Assembly: GCA_947369085.1 (NCBI GenBank)
Contig: CANBJR010000006.1
Location: forward strand, 1 to 64,000
Origin: an uncultured Clostridia bacterium
Lineage (GTDB): Bacteria > Bacillota > Clostridia > Oscillospirales > Acutalibacteraceae
Direction of reading: 5' to 3'
Length of the DNA stretch: 64,000 nucleotides
Shown here: piece after piece, positions 1 through 8,642 of the stretch
Position numbering within the stretch: position 1 is the first letter of the stretch
Layout: each line of letters starts with the position of its first letter
Notes under the pieces: generated by a model
Told to the model about the DNA's origin: nothing
Database searches by the model: none
Seen by the model: only the letters and a program-made list of their open reading frames with translations
Program-made: the position numbers and the translations under genes

Positions 1-35
1 CTTTTGAATTTTTGTGCAGTATTTTGGAATTTTTC

Positions 36-1634
36 TTAAGTTGACGACATTGCCTCGCAGGGATTACTTATTGAAAAGCTTTTGCTTGTTATCTTAATTC
101 TGATTTCATTAATATCGGTTGTATATTTTACGGAATTATCAACAAAGTTTTCTATTACGCATTTTATAAGTTTTTTATCGGCATTTATTTTTACATCGCC
201 ATCGCTTTCAAGCACTATGTCATAAATCATATATTTTTCAATAATTTTCTCTGTGAGATGTGTCAGACTGAAATTTCGAATATTCAAGTTAAAATTTGCA
301 GAATCGAGTTTTGAATAATCAAGCATTTTTGAAACAAGCTCATTCATTGACCTTGTCTGTTCATTTATAACCTCACAATAATGCGTTCGTTTGTCAGTGT
401 TTACATTTTCTTCAAGATTTTCCGAGTATCCGCTGATAATAAAAAGCGGAGTTTTCAACTCGTGCGCCATTGAATTTGTTACTGTTCTCAATCGGTTTTC
501 TTGCTCTATTTGTTTTTTTAATGTTCTCCATGTGATTGCACCGATAATTACACCTGTTATCAAAAATACTGAAAGGATAAATACAAGCATAAAAATCAGC
601 TTATTGAAACAACTTTCTAGTACGTTGAATTTTCGTGCATAATTGCAGATGAAAGATATATTCTCATCAGAATCATATGGTTTAACGGACATTTGTTCCC
701 AGTTTGAGTATATATATGTAAACGGCGCAACATTTAATACTGTATGTACCTCGTATTCTCCGTACATATTAGTCTCATATATTTCTACTGTACCTTCCTT
801 TTGAGTAGAAATATCGTTCCCGTCAACTTTGTAATTATCTGTTACAAAGTCGTAATACTCATCTAACGCAGTACTTGCTTTATATTTTCCAAATACAAAA
901 TCATCATCAATAGCATTTCGGTGCATTTCTGTCTGACAATATAATTCAGCTTTTTTATCTGCAAGCGTAGGTTTTAATTCGTAATGCTTTATAACCTTGT
1001 CTTGTGCATACCAGTCGTTATCCTCGCTTGTCTGAACAATTTCAACACTTTTAGGTTGTAAATAACTTTTATCAATGTAGTATTCGGTACATAAAAGCTC
1101 ATAGTATTTGCCGTCACCGGTGTTTTTTTTCGTAAGATAATCTGAAATTTCGCTATATTGCTTGTCTGTCATAGAGTTTTTGAAGTGTTCAAATTCAATA
1201 CAACCAAAATCGGTAACATAGCTTTTTTCAATTATCTCTATTGAATCGTCATTTTCTGATATTTCGTCACCTGTGTGTTCTATATCACCCTCAAATGCCA
1301 CCGAGACCGCATTACCAGTCTGACAAAGTATCGCTCCGGTATCATTTTCTGTAATCTTAATCTGTTCGTCAACATCAAAATCATCAGAAATGTCCTTGAA
1401 CTTTTTATCGTATTTTCTGTTTAGAAGATAGTTTCCCCAGTTGTTGTTTGTTAAGTTCTGCATATTTACTGTTGCCTGATGAAAAGAGGAAGCAGAATTA
1501 CTTGTAAGTAAATCAAGTTCTGAATAATACGTTGTAACAGCAAACACGGCATACACTATTATACTTAATGCAAGCAAAGATACTGAAATGCTGATAAACA
1601 GTCTGCGTTTTTGTTTAATAAGTTTCTTCTTCAT
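36..1634 (-). CDS. Sensor histidine kinase (possibly truncated at the C-terminus)
   Basis: N-terminal TM, large extracellular region, second TM, H-box 'NSMAHELKTPLFIISGYSENL', N-box 'ENFVDNSVKYT'; the ORF stops before recognisable G1/G2 boxes; paired with the adjacent response regulator. Confidence 0.85.
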   Translation of the reverse strand: MKKKLIKQKRRLFISISVSLLALSIIVYAVFAVTTYYSELDLLTSNSASSFHQATVNMQNLTNNNWGNYLLNRKYDKKFKDISDDFDVDEQIKITENDTGAILCQTGNAVSVAFEGDIEHTGDEISENDDSIEIIEKSYVTDFGCIEFEHFKNSMTDKQYSEISDYLTKKNTGDGKYYELLCTEYYIDKSYLQPKSVEIVQTSEDNDWYAQDKVIKHYELKPTLADKKAELYCQTEMHRNAIDDDFVFGKYKASTALDEYYDFVTDNYKVDGNDISTQKEGTVEIYETNMYGEYEVHTVLNVAPFTYIYSNWEQMSVKPYDSDENISFICNYARKFNVLESCFNKLIFMLVFILSVFLITGVIIGAITWRTLKKQIEQENRLRTVTNSMAHELKTPLFIISGYSENLEENVNTDKRTHYCEVINEQTRSMNELVSKMLDYSKLDSANFNLNIRNFSLTHLTEKIIEKYMIYDIVLESDGDVKINADKKLIKCVIENFVDNSVKYTTDINEIRIKITSKSFSISNPCEAMSST

Positions 1635-2311
1635 CAGTATTCACCTATCCTGTAACCACGCTTAACTACCGTTTTAATCATTTTTGAGTTATCTCCCAGC
1701 GCTTTGCGAAGATTTTTAATGTGAGTGTCAAGCGCACGTTCGTCAACATCGCTGTCATAGCTCCAAGCTGATTTTATCAGAGTATCTCGTGATACGACAC
1801 AGCCTTTATTCTCAAGCAAAGTTTTAAGAATGGAGTATTCCTTTGCCGGAAGATTTATTTCTTTTTCATCTGAAATTACAATCCCGTTGTTTGGGTTGAG
1901 GGAAAGCGTTCCGAATTTCAAAACCGATGAACGCACGAGTCCTTTTGAACGCTTTATAAGAGCATTTACCTTGTTATAGAATACAGGCAGAGAAAAGGGT
2001 TTTACTATATAATCATCACAGCCAAGCGCATAGCCTGTTAAAATATCCTCCTGCGCACATCTTGCAGTTATGAACATAATAGGAACATCACTGAAATGCC
2101 GTACCTCCTTACAGATTTCAAATCCGTCAAGTTGTGGAAGCATAATATCAAGCAAAAGTAAATCATAGGTGCTTTCGTAAGCCATATCTGCACCCTTTTT
2201 TCCGTTATCAGCAACGTCAATTAAAATATTATTTGAACTTTTCTCTATGAAATAATCGCACAGCATTTCGCTTATGTTCTTATCGTCTTCAACAAGAAGT
2301 ATCCTGTACAC
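1634..2311 (-). CDS. OmpR/PhoB-family response regulator
   Basis: Receiver domain 'RILLVEDDKNISEML...DLLLLDIMLPQLDG...KPFSLPVF' plus winged-helix 'LDTHIKNLRKALGDN..IKTVVKRGYRIGEY'. Track start is 2335, but GAGGTG SD at 2323-2318 favours the GTG start at 2311. Confidence 0.93.
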   Translation of the reverse strand: MYRILLVEDDKNISEMLCDYFIEKSSNNILIDVADNGKKGADMAYESTYDLLLLDIMLPQLDGFEICKEVRHFSDVPIMFITARCAQEDILTGYALGCDDYIVKPFSLPVFYNKVNALIKRSKGLVRSSVLKFGTLSLNPNNGIVISDEKEINLPAKEYSILKTLLENKGCVVSRDTLIKSAWSYDSDVDERALDTHIKNLRKALGDNSKMIKTVVKRGYRIGEY

Positions 2312-2343
2312 AATCTTCACCTCTGTATAAATCATATTAAATC

Positions 2344-2364
2344 AATCTGTGTTTTATCTGTAGT
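2344..2364 (-). promoter_or_regulatory. Putative response-regulator box (direct repeats, 11-bp pitch), minus-strand direction
   Basis: Minus strand reads ACTACAGATA-A-AACACAGATT, then 7 bp, then TATGAT (2336-2331). Confidence 0.55.
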
Positions 2365-2403
2365 TATGATAATATTCTACATTAAATATAAATTTTTTGC
2401 AAT

Positions 2404-2437
2404 TCTACAGATAAACTACAGACACTCGTTTTATAAT
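2404..2437 (+). promoter_or_regulatory. Putative response-regulator box plus -10 of the ABC operon
   Basis: TCTACAGATA-A-ACTACAGACA (11-bp pitch), 7 bp, TATAAT at 2432-2437. Confidence 0.55.
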
Positions 2438-2444
2438 TTAGGCG

Positions 2445-3851
2445 GTGATTGAAATGAAAAAAATTTTGTCTTTCATAATATGCGCAGTGATTTTATTTTG
2501 TACAGCCTGCACAAGTTCCGAAAACCCCAACAACATTTCTGAAACTGTAAATAATCTTCCGAGCTATTATTATTCAGCAGAAGGAAGCGGAACAGTATTT
2601 GATATAATAGAGCGGTATAATAAGTACTGTAAAAGAAACGGTGAGTACGATAATCAGATTGAACTTGTAAAGTTTGAAAGCGACAAAATTATGTACGATA
2701 TAATATCAACAGAAATTATGGCGGGAAAAGGCCCTGATATTTTCAGCTTTGATATGCTTTTGCCTTTCGAAAAGCTTATTGGTAACGGTTCATTAGCCGA
2801 TATTAACGAGCTGATAGAAAATGATCCTGCTGAGGATAAATTAAATCTTAACGAATACAATAAAACAATTATGGATGCAGGAGTGTATAACAGCAAGAGG
2901 TATATTATTCCTATTCTTTATAATTTTGATATTATGATTTCAAGTGAAAATATCCTCCATAAATTTGGTGTTAGATATAAGCAGGGAGATTCGCTTACTT
3001 ACAGCACTCTTGGAGAAAAGTTTAAGAACTATTTTTATAGCCCTGACAGTTTCAGTTTTTTGACTTCAGATGCTGCAAGGCACGGAAGAAAATCTATATT
3101 TTACAAATTTTTAAACGAATATGTTGATTTTAAAAATATGACAACGGATTTTGATACCGAAGAATTTACAAACAGCCTTGACGTAATGAGCGAAATTTAC
3201 AGGAATTCAACGGAAGAAAACTATATTATCTTGGATAACGATAAAAAAGATATTGAATGGGGAGAGAGTAAAAATTTAATTTTCGATGCATTATTTTCAG
3301 ATGGCGGCTCGCCGAGAATAATTGAAAGCTTTTACAGAAGTAATTTTAACAACTACATTGAAAAGCCTGTTATTTTTAACGGACTGTCAAGAACAAAAAA
3401 TTCAGGTAAAGCATATATGGAATATGCAGTTGCTATCAACAATAATTCAAAACATAAAGAAACAGCCTTTAAATTTATTAAATATCTCCTGTCAGAGCGA
3501 ACACAGGAATATTATACAGGCATTTTATCAGGGTCTGATTTTGCAGGCTATACTTATGGTATTCCGGTACGTAATGAAGCTTTTGAACTGAATAAAAAAC
3601 TGGGATTAAACGAATGTGATGATTACGGCTACACAATAAAAGTCCACGAGGAATACAGCGATTTCACAAAGGTTTATCTGGAAATGCTTGAAAATATCAA
3701 CAGAGTATCAATTTACCCGAATGGAAATTATTCCTATTATGATATAAATGTGATTCAAAGTTCTGTTAATGATTATCTTGAAGGAAAAATATCTAAAGAA
3801 AAATTTATACGCCAGCTTACTACAGCTACCGATACCTATTTAAAGGAGTAA
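2445..3851 (+). CDS. ABC transporter extracellular solute-binding lipoprotein (family 1-like)
   Basis: Lipobox 'ILFCTACTSS'; SBP-like segments 'MAGKGPDIFSFDMLLPFEKLIGNGSLADINELI', 'YAVAINNNSKHKETAFKFIKYLLSERTQEYY'. Start GTG 2445 or ATG 2454. Confidence 0.85.
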   Translation: MIEMKKILSFIICAVILFCTACTSSENPNNISETVNNLPSYYYSAEGSGTVFDIIERYNKYCKRNGEYDNQIELVKFESDKIMYDIISTEIMAGKGPDIFSFDMLLPFEKLIGNGSLADINELIENDPAEDKLNLNEYNKTIMDAGVYNSKRYIIPILYNFDIMISSENILHKFGVRYKQGDSLTYSTLGEKFKNYFYSPDSFSFLTSDAARHGRKSIFYKFLNEYVDFKNMTTDFDTEEFTNSLDVMSEIYRNSTEENYIILDNDKKDIEWGESKNLIFDALFSDGGSPRIIESFYRSNFNNYIEKPVIFNGLSRTKNSGKAYMEYAVAINNNSKHKETAFKFIKYLLSERTQEYYTGILSGSDFAGYTYGIPVRNEAFELNKKLGLNECDDYGYTIKVHEEYSDFTKVYLEMLENINRVSIYPNGNYSYYDINVIQSSVNDYLEGKISKEKFIRQLTTATDTYLKE

Positions 3852-3856
3852 CAATT

Positions 3857-5152
3857 ATGATTAAAAAAGTAATAAGTCTAATTTTATGCTTACTGGCATT
3901 GACGGGGTTTTCTGCCTGCAGTGACTCAACAGCCGTAGGTACAAAGAATAAAATTACAACATATACTCTTAAAAACTGGTACTCAATTTCAGAAGGCAAT
4001 AGTATATGGAATTATAACAAACATTGCAAGGACTCAGATAAAATGATAGAAATAGTTGAATTTGAAACTGAAGAGGAATTAAAAAATAAGCTTAGCACCG
4101 AACTTATGAGCGGGAAAGGTCCTGATTTAATTTCTGCTGATTGCTTGTCAGCAGCAGGAATTTCTTATGAAAAGCTCATTGATCAGGGGTGTTTTGTCGA
4201 TATAAACGAAGTAATTAAAGCCGATACATCTCAAGATCAACTAAATCTGTCCGATTACAATGAGAAGGCATTGCAAAGCGGAGTTATAAATGGAAAAAGA
4301 TATTTTATTCCATTTTATTTTATGCCGAATTTTTGTGTAGCTTCACAACAGGAATTAGAAAAATATATAAATGCTGATACAAAGTCTTTGTCATACAATG
4401 ATATTATTAAAATAAACGATAAAATCAATGAAGAGAAAAGCGACAAGGTTATTTCATCAAATGCCGACGGTTATATTTGGTCATATGTTTATGATAATGT
4501 TGATTTTATTAACAAAACTTATAATTTCGACGGAGAATTTTCATCAACAGCCGAAAAATTAAAGGAATTAAAGGGTACGGGGGACAAAATAAAAGAAGAA
4601 CTATTGCAAGAGTTTGTTATTTCACCTTATCAGATATATGAATATTGTGCAGAAATTGAGAAATATGGAGAAACAGCAAGGATAATAGGAAAGCCGTCAA
4701 TTGACACCGACGTATTGAGCGCTCAGATGTGTGGTATTTATTTTATAAATAAAAACTCCGCTAAAAAACAAGATATACTGGAATTTATAAAATATGCATT
4801 GTCTGAAAAAGAACAAAATGATGTTGCGGGCACAGATATTGAAAAATACGATAACACAACAAGTTATTACGATGGTTCATACTTCCCGGTAAATAAGAAA
4901 TCATACAAATCACTTATGAATAATGCTAAAAAGTTAAAATATCTTGATGATACCATAAAAATAAGTAATGAAAGCGTAGAACAGCTTGAAAATATACTTG
5001 CACAAATTTCAGATTTTCAATTTTCGCAAAGTACAAATTATATGACGGAAGTCGGCAGTGAGCTGATAAGCGACTATGTTGACGGAAAAATTAGTATAAG
5101 TATGTTTGTTGAAGATTTGAAAACTAAGACAAAAATCTATATGGAAGAATAA
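3857..5152 (+). CDS. ABC transporter extracellular solute-binding lipoprotein, paralogue of the preceding gene
   Basis: Lipobox 'LTGFSACSDS'; 'MSGKGPDLISADCL...DQGCFVDINEVIKADTSQDQLNLSDYNEKALQSGVINGKRYFIPF' parallels the upstream SBP. Confidence 0.85.
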   Translation: MIKKVISLILCLLALTGFSACSDSTAVGTKNKITTYTLKNWYSISEGNSIWNYNKHCKDSDKMIEIVEFETEEELKNKLSTELMSGKGPDLISADCLSAAGISYEKLIDQGCFVDINEVIKADTSQDQLNLSDYNEKALQSGVINGKRYFIPFYFMPNFCVASQQELEKYINADTKSLSYNDIIKINDKINEEKSDKVISSNADGYIWSYVYDNVDFINKTYNFDGEFSSTAEKLKELKGTGDKIKEELLQEFVISPYQIYEYCAEIEKYGETARIIGKPSIDTDVLSAQMCGIYFINKNSAKKQDILEFIKYALSEKEQNDVAGTDIEKYDNTTSYYDGSYFPVNKKSYKSLMNNAKKLKYLDDTIKISNESVEQLENILAQISDFQFSQSTNYMTEVGSELISDYVDGKISISMFVEDLKTKTKIYMEE

Positions 5153-5156
5153 TATT

Positions 5157-6008
5157 ATGACAAGAAAAAGAAAAGACTATCTTACAGCATTTTTGTTTGT
5201 TTTGCCGTCACTTATCGGGATTGCAATTTTTTATGTTGTTCCATACATAATCTGCATTATCAAAAGTTTATACATTGGGCAGGAATTTGTAGGACTGATA
5301 AACTATATTCAGCTTTTCAGTAACAATACATTTATTCTTGCATTAAAGAATACAGTGATATTTACAGTTGTTGCAATACCTTTGCTTATGATTATTTCAT
5401 TTTTGATTGCACTTTTTCTTAACTCATTCAAAAAAATTTTATCATTTTTCAGAAGTGCGTTTCTTATTCCTGTTGTTGTTCCAGTTGCGTCGCTTATCTG
5501 TGTTTGGCAGGTTGTTTTTGATGACTACGGGGCAATCAACGGACTATTAAATACATTAGGTATTGATACCGTGGAGTTTTTCAGCTCTGAATTTTCAATG
5601 GGAATGATAATTTTTATATATGTTTGGAAATACTGCGGATTTTGCGTAATTTTGTTTACTGCGGGTCTTGCTAATGTTCCAAAATCTCTTTATGAAGGTG
5701 CAAAACTTGACGGCGCAAATTCATTTCAGCTTGTAACTAAAGTCACAATACCGATGATTACACCAACTACTTTCTTTGTCTTTCTTATAGAAATAATATA
5801 TTCTTTTAAAATTTTCCGTGAGGTATTTGCTTTGTTTGGCAACTATCCGAATGAACACATTTATTTTTTGCAGAATTTTATAAACAACAATTATTATAAT
5901 CTCAACTATCCGAGATTATCATCCGCCTCTATAATCCTTTCAGTTTTTATAATAATTATTCTGCTTGTTTTCTTTATTTTTGAACGCAAACACAGTTTTT
6001 CGGAATAG
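5157..6008 (+). CDS. Sugar-type ABC transporter permease (MalF-like)
   Basis: 'FLFVLPSLIGIAIFYVVPYI', EAA-loop-like 'YEGAKLDGANSFQLVTKVTIPMITPTTFF'. Confidence 0.92.
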   Translation: MTRKRKDYLTAFLFVLPSLIGIAIFYVVPYIICIIKSLYIGQEFVGLINYIQLFSNNTFILALKNTVIFTVVAIPLLMIISFLIALFLNSFKKILSFFRSAFLIPVVVPVASLICVWQVVFDDYGAINGLLNTLGIDTVEFFSSEFSMGMIIFIYVWKYCGFCVILFTAGLANVPKSLYEGAKLDGANSFQLVTKVTIPMITPTTFFVFLIEIIYSFKIFREVFALFGNYPNEHIYFLQNFINNNYYNLNYPRLSSASIILSVFIIIILLVFFIFERKHSFSE

Positions 6009-6018
6009 AGAGGGTAGT

Positions 6019-6843
6019 ATGAAAAAGATTATAAAATGCATATTCCTGTTACTTGTCACAGCAATATTTCTGTTTCCTGTTGTGTATATGATAGCCTGTT
6101 CCTTTATGTCAAGCTCACAAATAAGCAAAATGCTCGACTTTGCAAACGGAGAATATAAGGATTTAAATATGATTCCGGAAATGTTTACACTTGAGCAGTT
6201 CTATCAGGTGCTTTTCAGACGTCCTGAATATCTGCTGAAATTTTGGAATTCCGTAATCATAACTTTACCTACGGTAATCGGTCAGGTTGTTGTGTCCTCA
6301 TTTGCGGCATTTGCTTTTGCAAAGTTAAAATTCCCGTTTCGGGACAAACTGTTTTTCATTTACATTGTTTTGTTGATTCTGCCATTGCAGGTAACACTTG
6401 TTCCAAATTATATTATTCTGGATAATATGAATTTACTAAATAATTTTCTCGCAATAATATTACCCGGAACATTCTCAACTTTCGGTATTTGTCTGTTAAG
6501 GCAGAGTATTAAATATATTCCTGACTCATCAATTGAGGCAGCAAGGATAGACGGAGCTTCGTATTTCAGAATTTTTACAAGAATTATTATACCGCAGATA
6601 AAAGGAGGCCTCATAACGCTGACATTACTTTGCTTTATTGACAATTGGAATGTGGTTGAACAACCTTTAATTTATTTTGAAGAAAATTCAATGTATCCGC
6701 TTTCAATTACAATGGCAGATATAAGCAATTCAGACTACGGTATTATATTTGCCTGCGGAGTAATGTTTATGATTCCTGCACTTGTTATCTATTTCTACGG
6801 TCACAAAGATATTAACTTATCAATCTATGATATTGAAAAGTGA
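6019..6843 (+). CDS. Sugar-type ABC transporter permease (MalG-like)
   Basis: EAA loop 'IEAARIDGASYFRIFTRIIIPQIKGGLITLTLLCFIDNWN'; ATG at 6019 preceded by AGAGGG (track ORF extends to 5965). Confidence 0.92.
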   Translation: MKKIIKCIFLLLVTAIFLFPVVYMIACSFMSSSQISKMLDFANGEYKDLNMIPEMFTLEQFYQVLFRRPEYLLKFWNSVIITLPTVIGQVVVSSFAAFAFAKLKFPFRDKLFFIYIVLLILPLQVTLVPNYIILDNMNLLNNFLAIILPGTFSTFGICLLRQSIKYIPDSSIEAARIDGASYFRIFTRIIIPQIKGGLITLTLLCFIDNWNVVEQPLIYFEENSMYPLSITMADISNSDYGIIFACGVMFMIPALVIYFYGHKDINLSIYDIEK

Positions 6844-6850
6844 GGTTTTT

Positions 6851-7252
6851 ATGAAACAGGATAAATACAAAAAAATGGCTATGAAATTTGGGGCATTATT
6901 TTTTGTTGTGGTGTTATTTCTTACATATTTTTCAAAGACAATTGATAACTTGCTTTTGCCAAAGGTAAAAGTTTCAGATGTAATTACAGGAAGCCTTTCA
7001 GAATATCCCGACACTATGCACACGCATTATTTATTACCGCTTTCGTCGGTTGTATCAGAAGAAGTATATGTTATATTTACTGATGAAAAGGGAGAAGTAA
7101 CAGTAAATGCAGTATCGGTAAATATCTGCGGCAGTAATGACCTATATTATGAAGTAACGTCAGAGTCTCTTTTTTCGGATATGCAGGTGGTATATAAGAC
7201 ATCAAAAGAAATCTTTGACGGTGACAGGGTATATGTAGAGGAGGGGGAATGA
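6851..7252 (+). CDS. Small membrane-anchored protein resembling the C-terminal part of MacA/HlyD-type adaptors
   Basis: One N-terminal TM then 'HYLLPLSSVVSEEVYVIFTDEKGEVTVNAVSVNICGSNDLYYEVTSESLFSDMQVVY...FDGDRVYVEEG', similar in pattern to the membrane-proximal domain of periplasmic adaptors; no coiled-coil hairpin. Confidence 0.5.
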   Translation: MKQDKYKKMAMKFGALFFVVVLFLTYFSKTIDNLLLPKVKVSDVITGSLSEYPDTMHTHYLLPLSSVVSEEVYVIFTDEKGEVTVNAVSVNICGSNDLYYEVTSESLFSDMQVVYKTSKEIFDGDRVYVEEGE

Positions 7253-8361
7253 TGAAAAGAATTTTGCCAAGTCTAATTCTTTTTATAATTATTATTGTAT
7301 CTTTCTTCTATTTTACGACTAATATAACAAATCAGTTTCCAAACGCAACTCTGATGAATTATAATTTAAAATCTTCCAAAGAACCTCTCACCATAGCCGA
7401 TATGGAAACACTTTTTGAAAGTATTTCAAATAACGGTGTTGCATTTTGCTGCGAGTATAAAGAAGTGAAAATTAAAGAAGAAGCTGTTACCATTGCGCTT
7501 GTAAATGAGAATTTTCTCAATGTTATGAATATAAGTTTAAAAGAAGGTATTTCTGAAAATAATATTACAAACAAGGCTTATTCTGTTGTAATAAGCGATA
7601 AACTCGCATTAAAATTATTTTTTAACAAAAAAGCAGAAAATAAAAAATTAAATATTCTCGGTAAAAATTTTAAAATAACAGATGTGTATAATATAAGTTC
7701 AAGTATTTTTGATGACATTTCAAAAGACGGTAAGGAACGTATTTATATACCGTACACCTGCGTTGATAACTATGAAGATATTAATATTGATTCAATTGCT
7801 TATTTAAATAATTCGCTATCAGCGCCTTTGATAGAGCAAATGAATTTAAGTCAATACAATTCGGTTAATTTTACGGAAAAATGTAAGGTTATCCATACAT
7901 TTGAACATCTGATGTGTTTTTGCTTATTTACAGGTTTCTGCATAATCTCAATAAAAATATGGTACTTACTGTGCAGAAAGTATTTCAGAGAAATTAAAGA
8001 TAATCTAAAAGAAAACTACATTCTTAAATCAATTGCTTCAATACCTACAAAATATTTATTATTGATTCTTGCAGGAATCGGCATACCATTGATTCTTCTG
8101 TGTATATTTTTCTGTTCGGATTTCAGTGTTTACATAGTTTCAAAATATGTGCCGAATGACAATATCTTTGATGTAACGCATTATATAAGCTCAATTATTG
8201 AAAACGCAAATATTTCAAATAGATTCGCACTTACAGGAAATAATTATCTATTTACTTTATATTCAAAAACGTGTTACATCTTAATATCTATTTTTACTTT
8301 GTTTATTATCTCACACTTTATTATAATTTGTAAGGTTTTAAATAAGCTGAAAACTATATAA
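7249..8361 (+). CDS. MacB/FtsX-type permease-like membrane protein without ATPase domain
   Basis: N-terminal TM, MacB-PCD-like extracellular domain 'ALVNENFLNVMNISLKEG...AYSVVISDKLALKLFF...LNILGKNFKITDVYN', three C-terminal TMs. Confidence 0.6.
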   Translation: MMKRILPSLILFIIIIVSFFYFTTNITNQFPNATLMNYNLKSSKEPLTIADMETLFESISNNGVAFCCEYKEVKIKEEAVTIALVNENFLNVMNISLKEGISENNITNKAYSVVISDKLALKLFFNKKAENKKLNILGKNFKITDVYNISSSIFDDISKDGKERIYIPYTCVDNYEDINIDSIAYLNNSLSAPLIEQMNLSQYNSVNFTEKCKVIHTFEHLMCFCLFTGFCIISIKIWYLLCRKYFREIKDNLKENYILKSIASIPTKYLLLILAGIGIPLILLCIFFCSDFSVYIVSKYVPNDNIFDVTHYISSIIENANISNRFALTGNNYLFTLYSKTCYILISIFTLFIISHFIIICKVLNKLKTI

Positions 8362-8583
8362 AATGAACCAGTAAAAATGCTTTTCTATCTTTTATAATTT
8401 TTTTGAAATATTTGAAATAATTGTAATACTGTTTATTTTTTAATACGTGTACATTTAATTTACGATATATAACGCTTGTGCTAAAAAGACATATTTTAGT
8501 TATATTAGCATTAATTCTCTGCAATAACAGTTAATAATTATCATTATATGTGTATTAATTAATAATATTGCAATAATAACTTG

Positions 8584-8608
8584 TAATAGCAAAAAATAAA
8601 TGCTATTA
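8584..8608 (+). other. Hairpin upstream of the Cache-like gene
   Basis: TAATAGCA (8584-8591) / TGCTATTA (8601-8608). Confidence 0.3.
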
Positions 8609-8642
8609 TTAAATCAAGAAAATTATGAAAGGAATATAGATT

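Noticed and set aside
2432-2454. Leaderless mRNA for the first SBP gene
   Set aside because: The -10 to start distance is short, but a GGCGGTG SD is present and the start codon is ambiguous (GTG 2445/ATG 2454); cannot be concluded without TSS data
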